Assembly (NCBI GenBank): GCA_018432235.1
Contig: JAHDLO010000018.1
Span: forward strand, 86,608-150,607
Reading direction: 5' to 3'
Length of the DNA stretch: 64,000 nt
Source: Clostridiaceae bacterium
GTDB taxonomy: Bacteria > Bacillota > Clostridia > Peptostreptococcales > Natronincolaceae
Positions 60,653 to 64,000 of this stretch are shown one piece after another. A model generated the notes under the pieces. It had not been told where the DNA came from. It saw nothing but the letters and a program-made list of their open reading frames with translations, and ran no database searches. The translations under genes and the position numbers were made by a program. Position 1 is the first letter of the stretch. Each line of letters starts with the position of its first letter.

Positions 60653-60871
60653 TTAATTCATATGACTGCTGTAGAGAATTTTAGAATAAAGCTCAACAGG
60701 ACTTAAAGACAGCTTTCGTGTTTTGGCCTCCCGTATTAACTGGTTAAAATTCATTGCCTCTGATTCTAAAGGTGAATCATTTTCCTGCATTTTTTTAGTC
60801 ATTACATCTATAAGGTACATAAGCCTGCTGTTGCTAATCCTTTTATATGGTCTAAAATATATTAATCCCAT
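60653..60871 (-). CDS. Small hypothetical protein with hairpin-masked SD
   Basis: A 72-residue, charged, probably helical protein (RISNSRLMYLIDVMTKKMQE ... KTRKLSLSPVELYSKI). No family recognised. Its GGGAGG SD lies within the 3' arm of a 17-pair hairpin at 60882-60923, about 11 bases before the ATG, while a weaker GAGGG lies 4 bases before. The unusual leader supports a regulated gene. Composition is protein-like and the frame is clean. Confidence 0.55.
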   Translation of the reverse strand: MGLIYFRPYKRISNSRLMYLIDVMTKKMQENDSPLESEAMNFNQLIREAKTRKLSLSPVELYSKILYSSHMN

Positions 60872-60881
60872 AAAGCCCTCA

Positions 60882-60923
60882 GCCTCCCTTTTGGAATATA
60901 ATTAAATATATTCAAAGGGAGGC
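60882..60923 (-). promoter_or_regulatory. Hairpin sequestering the SD of the 72-residue gene
   Basis: GCCTCCCTTT-tg-GAATATA pairs with TATATTC-AAAGGGAGGC, 17 pairs with a 2-base bulge. On the minus strand the CCTCCC arm would be made first and the GGGAGG ribosome site second, so the RNA would hide the SD. There is no T-tract, so it is not a normal terminator. Confidence 0.6.
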
Positions 60924-60986
60924 CAAGCTATTCTTGTCCTTTTTAGTTGTCAGCTGAAATATCGTATTGCTCATAATAACCTTTAT

Positions 60987-61727
60987 TTAATATAGCGGAA
61001 CGCTTTCTGCCATCTTCAGCAGCTCTGCAGCATCTATCTTACCTACAATATCATAGGTATAGAGGCTGTCGTGCCATATAATAGTAACCAATCTGTTTTT
61101 TTGAATCAGCAATCCATTATATCCATTGATGATAATTTCCTTTACATCCGCATCTTCAGTGTCGTACTTTGCACCTGCACCATTCGGTACCTGAACAAAC
61201 TCAATTTCCTGTCCTTTTTCGTCTGAAAAATATATAATTGTTATAAGGTTTAAATTTTCAATATTCTTTAATTGAAAGCCCTCCGGCAGATAAAGCACCT
61301 CCAACAGTGACTGAATATCTAACTCTTCGTCTCTTTTAGGCGGTAGGGTATTAACCTGTATACGGGTGTATTTTTTATTGACCTCTATCATAAAATTAAA
61401 GAATCTGACCCTCGCTGCCTCTACAGTGGTTAATAGCGTTGCAAAGCCTAAAATGATTATCATGAAGAATACTGCAATTTTAGGAAGGATAACCTTGGCT
61501 TTCTTTATTCCCCGGTTAATGCTTGTCCTGATATTTTTTCTTTGTATAAATTGTTTCATAGATAAGCTAAATTGGTCTGAAGGCTTAATATTTTCTATTT
61601 CTTCTTGACAGGCATCCAGCTCCGCCAAAATATTTTCTACATAGCAGGCCCCTGCATATTCGAGATAAGCTTCAAAAATTTTGTCCTCTGTTTCCTTAAT
61701 AAAATTCCTATCCTTCACTAACAGCAC
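60987..61727 (-). CDS. Anti-sigma factor-like membrane protein, DUF4367-like
   Basis: A 246-residue protein from GTG 61727, inside the 3' end of the sigma gene (20-base overlap). The N-terminal ~90 residues are cytoplasmic and helical, where an anti-sigma would grip the sigma factor. One membrane helix (KIAVFFMIIILGFATLLTTV, ~103-122) follows, then an external domain (~125-246) with EVLYLPEGFQLKNIENLNLI and GYNGLLIQKN, as in DUF4367 anti-sigma proteins. Loss of the external signal would release the ECF sigma. The signal is unknown. Confidence 0.82.
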   Translation of the reverse strand: MLLVKDRNFIKETEDKIFEAYLEYAGACYVENILAELDACQEEIENIKPSDQFSLSMKQFIQRKNIRTSINRGIKKAKVILPKIAVFFMIIILGFATLLTTVEAARVRFFNFMIEVNKKYTRIQVNTLPPKRDEELDIQSLLEVLYLPEGFQLKNIENLNLITIIYFSDEKGQEIEFVQVPNGAGAKYDTEDADVKEIIINGYNGLLIQKNRLVTIIWHDSLYTYDIVGKIDAAELLKMAESVPLY

Positions 61728-62268
61728 TTCCTTCCTCTAAAATCAGCTCCTTAAACCTACCTCTGGCTCTATAGAGCCGTACCCGAAGATTTTCGGAGGA
61801 AATATTTAATATTTCCATAATCCTTTCATTTTCATAATGATAAAAGTATTTTAAGGTTAGAATATCTGCATAGTTTGCATTCTCTTTCGCAAGTCTATTC
61901 ATGGTTCTCTCGATGGCATCAAGCTCCACCAACTGAAATTCAAAGGCTGCAGACCTATCCGTCATAATTTCCTCCAGCTCATCAAATGTTAGATCCTCAC
62001 GCCGATTCCTTTTTCTATTCAAATCAATTGCAGTATGCTTCACTATAATAACGATTAAGCCACGGGTTTTGTTACAGTCTAAATCATCTATTTTTTCAAT
62101 ATAGTCCGCTAGCTTAATAAAGGCTGTCTGAACCACATCCTCAGCCAATTGGAAATCTCCTGTAATTTGATATGCCCTGTAAATCATTTCTTTATGGTGC
62201 TTTATATATAAATACTCAAGTTTATTGCGAGCTTCTTCGTTTTCAATAATCAGTAAAAATGATAACAT
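61708..62268 (-). CDS. ECF-type RNA polymerase sigma factor
   Basis: A 186-residue sigma-70-family factor. AGGAGG SD before the ATG. Region 2 (residues ~18-90: YIKHHKEMIYRAYQITGDFQ, LAEDVVQTAFIKLADYIEKI) and region 4 (~125-180: ILTLKYFYHYENERIMEILN, NLRVRLYRARGRFKELI) are present, with a short linker typical of ECF factors. The anti-sigma gene overlaps its end. A TGTAAC-N17-CGCTTA element before the divergent secreted-protein cluster is a candidate target promoter, making these proteins its likely regulon. Confidence 0.9.
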   Translation of the reverse strand: MLSFLLIIENEEARNKLEYLYIKHHKEMIYRAYQITGDFQLAEDVVQTAFIKLADYIEKIDDLDCNKTRGLIVIIVKHTAIDLNRKRNRREDLTFDELEEIMTDRSAAFEFQLVELDAIERTMNRLAKENANYADILTLKYFYHYENERIMEILNISSENLRVRLYRARGRFKELILEEGSAVSEG

Positions 62269-62425
62269 TCAGCTTTCCTCCTTATTTAGGTAATGATTTA
62301 TAAATCATAAAAAGAAGATTTTCACTGTCCTTGTACTAGCTTAATTTAGTATCTATTAACAAGAAACCTCATTTGGGTCAATGTTACCAAAGCTGGATTA
62401 AAATTAAATTTTTTTTGAATTTACT

Positions 62426-62454
62426 GTAACGTTTAATGTTTTTGAATCGCTTAT
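62426..62454 (+). promoter_or_regulatory. Candidate ECF-type promoter of the secreted-protein cluster
   Basis: TGTAAC (62426-62431) and CGCTTA (62449-62454) are 17 bases apart, like AAC/CG-type ECF promoters, 43 bases before the ATG. It is not sigma-A-like. The link with the sigma factor encoded next door is inferred. Confidence 0.4.
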
Positions 62455-62497
62455 ATAAGTGAAGGGAAATTTAAGCTAATGAAAAGGGGGTGAAGGG

Positions 62498-62923
62498 ATG
62501 CTCAAAAAACTTATCGTAGTTTTATTGGTGTTGCTGGTTGTTATGAGCCATACAATAGCCTATGGACAAAATGACAATGCTGATTTTGACACAATCATCG
62601 AACCTCAATATACACATATTAGTAAGCTGATAAATTTGTTCAAAATTGAATATGCTGGAAATGCTTCAATTGATGCGTATTTTGCAGCCAACAGCGGAAC
62701 AAGCGTTTCATTAGAGATTCAACTTCAGCGGTACCAAAGCGGAAATTGGACAACGATAAAAACCTGGCAGCAAAGCAGCAGCAGTGGAACCAGTATTTCC
62801 GTTTCAGAAAACTGGTATGTACCCAGCGGCTATTATTACCGTACGATAGCAACAGGTAGAGTATATCAAAATGGCGTGCTTGTGGAACAAGGTAGTGAGA
62901 TAAGTAGTAGTATTTGGTGGTAG
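62498..62923 (+). CDS. Secreted small beta-rich protein (DUF6147-like, tentative)
   Basis: A 141-residue protein with a GGGGGTG SD, a signal peptide (KLIVVLLVLLVVMSHTIAYG) and a mature part of ~115 residues rich in Ser, Thr, Gln and Tyr: FKIEYAGNASIDAYFAANSG, then LQRYQSGNWTTIKTW and WYVPSGYYYRTIATGRVY. The pattern suggests a single Ig-like sandwich, possibly the DUF6147-type secreted family. No enzymatic motif. It leads the cluster with the metalloprotease and is the first gene after the ECF-type promoter. Confidence 0.75.
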   Translation: MLKKLIVVLLVLLVVMSHTIAYGQNDNADFDTIIEPQYTHISKLINLFKIEYAGNASIDAYFAANSGTSVSLEIQLQRYQSGNWTTIKTWQQSSSSGTSISVSENWYVPSGYYYRTIATGRVYQNGVLVEQGSEISSSIWW

Positions 62924-63044
62924 CATATTTCAAAAGTAATTTTGTATTATGTCTATAAATTTTTTAAGTGATATGAGAATGACATAAGAATGTAATTTTA
63001 CAAACAGGAAATTACTTGATAAAATCAAAAGGAGGAATTAATAA

Positions 63045-63668
63045 ATGAGAAAGAAACTAATAATTTGTGTTGTAACAATCTTGGCAATAACATCCGTGAT
63101 CTACCCATCATTTGCTTATCGAGTTGGCCTACATCTACCAGGTCGGACAACATATGTTTATACTGCACATTCAAGCCTCAATAGCAGCATGATTACTGCA
63201 GTTAGAGCAGCAGCCACAACTTGGAATTCTACAAATGATGGATTATATCTGAATTATGGATTTGGTAGTACGGGTACGATATCTTGGACAGATTCCCGTA
63301 ACGATATTTTCAGTGCAAATTTTCAACAAATTGGATTACCTTCTTCGGCTATTGGAGCAACGATTTTCCTTCAAGGAGATTTTGAAACATTTGATTTGGG
63401 CATCAATTCAGTACACTCATATGGAACTGGTTCTGGGGAATCTTACTTTGATTTACAAGGATTATTTACCCATGAATTAGGCCATGTTTGGGGATTATTA
63501 GACTTATTTCTCAGTTCGCCTGAAGTGCTAGGTAAAACAAGAAATAATGTGCCGACAATGTATGGGATGAACTCATTTGATGGAACAAATAATATCTATT
63601 ACTACTTGAGAACATTAGAATCTGATGACATTGCTGGCAAAGCCTATATTGCTAGCTTAATAAATTAA
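63045..63668 (+). CDS. Secreted matrixin-like zinc metalloprotease
   Basis: A 207-residue exported protease with an AAAGGAGG SD and a signal peptide (LIICVVTILAITSVIYPSFA). The zinc motif is HELGHVWGLLD, i.e. HExxHxxGxxD, where Asp takes the place of the third His, as in some metzincins. A Met-turn candidate (PTMYG) follows ~35 residues later. There is no clear propeptide with a cysteine switch. It lies 121 bases after the small secreted protein without a terminator. Targets might be host, prey or its own envelope proteins. Confidence 0.85.
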   Translation: MRKKLIICVVTILAITSVIYPSFAYRVGLHLPGRTTYVYTAHSSLNSSMITAVRAAATTWNSTNDGLYLNYGFGSTGTISWTDSRNDIFSANFQQIGLPSSAIGATIFLQGDFETFDLGINSVHSYGTGSGESYFDLQGLFTHELGHVWGLLDLFLSSPEVLGKTRNNVPTMYGMNSFDGTNNIYYYLRTLESDDIAGKAYIASLIN

Positions 63669-63685
63669 TAAGTGAGGTGTAAGTC

Positions 63686-64000
63686 ATGAAGAGAAAATAT
63701 ATAATTAATTTAATTCTAGTGATTGCATTGTTAATCAGCACTAGAAACCTGCTAGCAATCAATAGCAGTGAGCATCAAGACACTTTTGAAAAGGGATTGA
63801 AGGTAAATTTTACTGAAATATCTTTAGACGAAAAAGCTTTATTACAATCCAGTGAAATGATAGTAAAAGGTATATTATCAGAAACTAAGAAGGTGCAAAG
63901 CATCAAAAGAATTAGCGATGAAAATGGACTTGAGGCAGAAATTCCTTACGAGATTTATACACTGCAGGTAGATGAATATATTAAGAATGAAGAGTACAAA
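63686..64000 (+). CDS. Partial CDS, exported protein of the same cluster
   Basis: An ATG at 63686 with GTGAGGTG upstream opens a frame of 105 codons that runs off the right edge. It has a signal peptide (YIINLILVIALLISTRNLLA), then a charged, probably beta/alpha region (KGLKVNFTEISLDEKALLQS ... SEMIVKGILSETKKV). It starts 17 bases after the metalloprotease stop and is probably its operon partner. A phrase such as MIVKGILSE recalls secreted proteins with OB-like domains, but no family is recognisable. Confidence 0.7.
   Translation, partial: MKRKYIINLILVIALLISTRNLLAINSSEHQDTFEKGLKVNFTEISLDEKALLQSSEMIVKGILSETKKVQSIKRISDENGLEAEIPYEIYTLQVDEYIKNEEYK

Overview
The window looks like chromosome of a low-GC, endospore-forming Clostridia, in the style of Alkaliphilus or Natronincola. 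The signs are AT-rich intergenic DNA, strong Shine-Dalgarno (SD) sites, frequent TTG/GTG starts, T-box leaders on pheST and thrS, an L20 leader on infC-rpmI-rplT, two alpha/beta-type spore proteins, YtxC, a Cse60-like peptide, a PdaB-like deacetylase and the acetyl-type lysine enzyme DapH. The genus is inferred; no 16S gene is present.

Layout. 1-8.1 kb: a peroxide-sensing ohrR/glutathione peroxidase pair, a two-component system with a third membrane beta-propeller gene, divergent from a VanY-type D,D-carboxypeptidase, and a DUF401-like membrane protein. 8.1-20.8 kb (minus strand): a U32 rRNA-modification-type enzyme, zapA, T-box-pheST, a SpoU methyltransferase, ktrAB-type potassium uptake and infC-rpmI-rplT. 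infC appears to start at AUU. 21.1-22.8 kb: a short FtsH-like protease. 22.8-30.2 kb: a decayed small-gene remnant, then an AT-rich RiPP locus on the minus strand, in the order radical SAM/SPASM enzyme, four-cysteine precursor peptide, terminator-like hairpin, FtsX-type permease, LolD-type ATPase and ABC exporter. This block lies between thrS and infC, which are neighbours in many Firmicutes, and both edges carry copies of the same small palindromic repeat. 30.2-38.9 kb: thrS, DUF445, ytxC, a PadR/DUF2812 pair with a clear operator, three tRNAs (Phe, Gly, Cys), hslO, a cold-shock gene, a methyltransferase and a spore protein.

39-50.3 kb: a CPBP protease, an M20 deacetylase divergent from dapH, hpt, a gated membrane transporter, a GAF protein, two small genes, an SSB-like protein, a Mur-ligase paralogue without the DAP-recognition motif, pdaB and an NptA-type transporter. 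50.3-56 kb: an autoregulated TetR/flavodoxin-ferredoxin pair, an alpha/beta hydrolase and a MacB-like ABC operon whose last permease is frameshifted at an A6 tract. 56-64 kb: a deacetylase lipoprotein, a QueG-like protein, a spore protein, DUF4364, a YncE-like propeller, then an ECF sigma/anti-sigma pair divergent from a secreted-protein cluster with a matrixin-like metalloprotease. That cluster runs off the right edge.

The best candidate for an undescribed system is the RiPP locus at 23.2-29.8 kb. The ECF-sigma/secreted-protease module at the right edge, the VanY two-component locus and the dispersed palindromic repeats come next.
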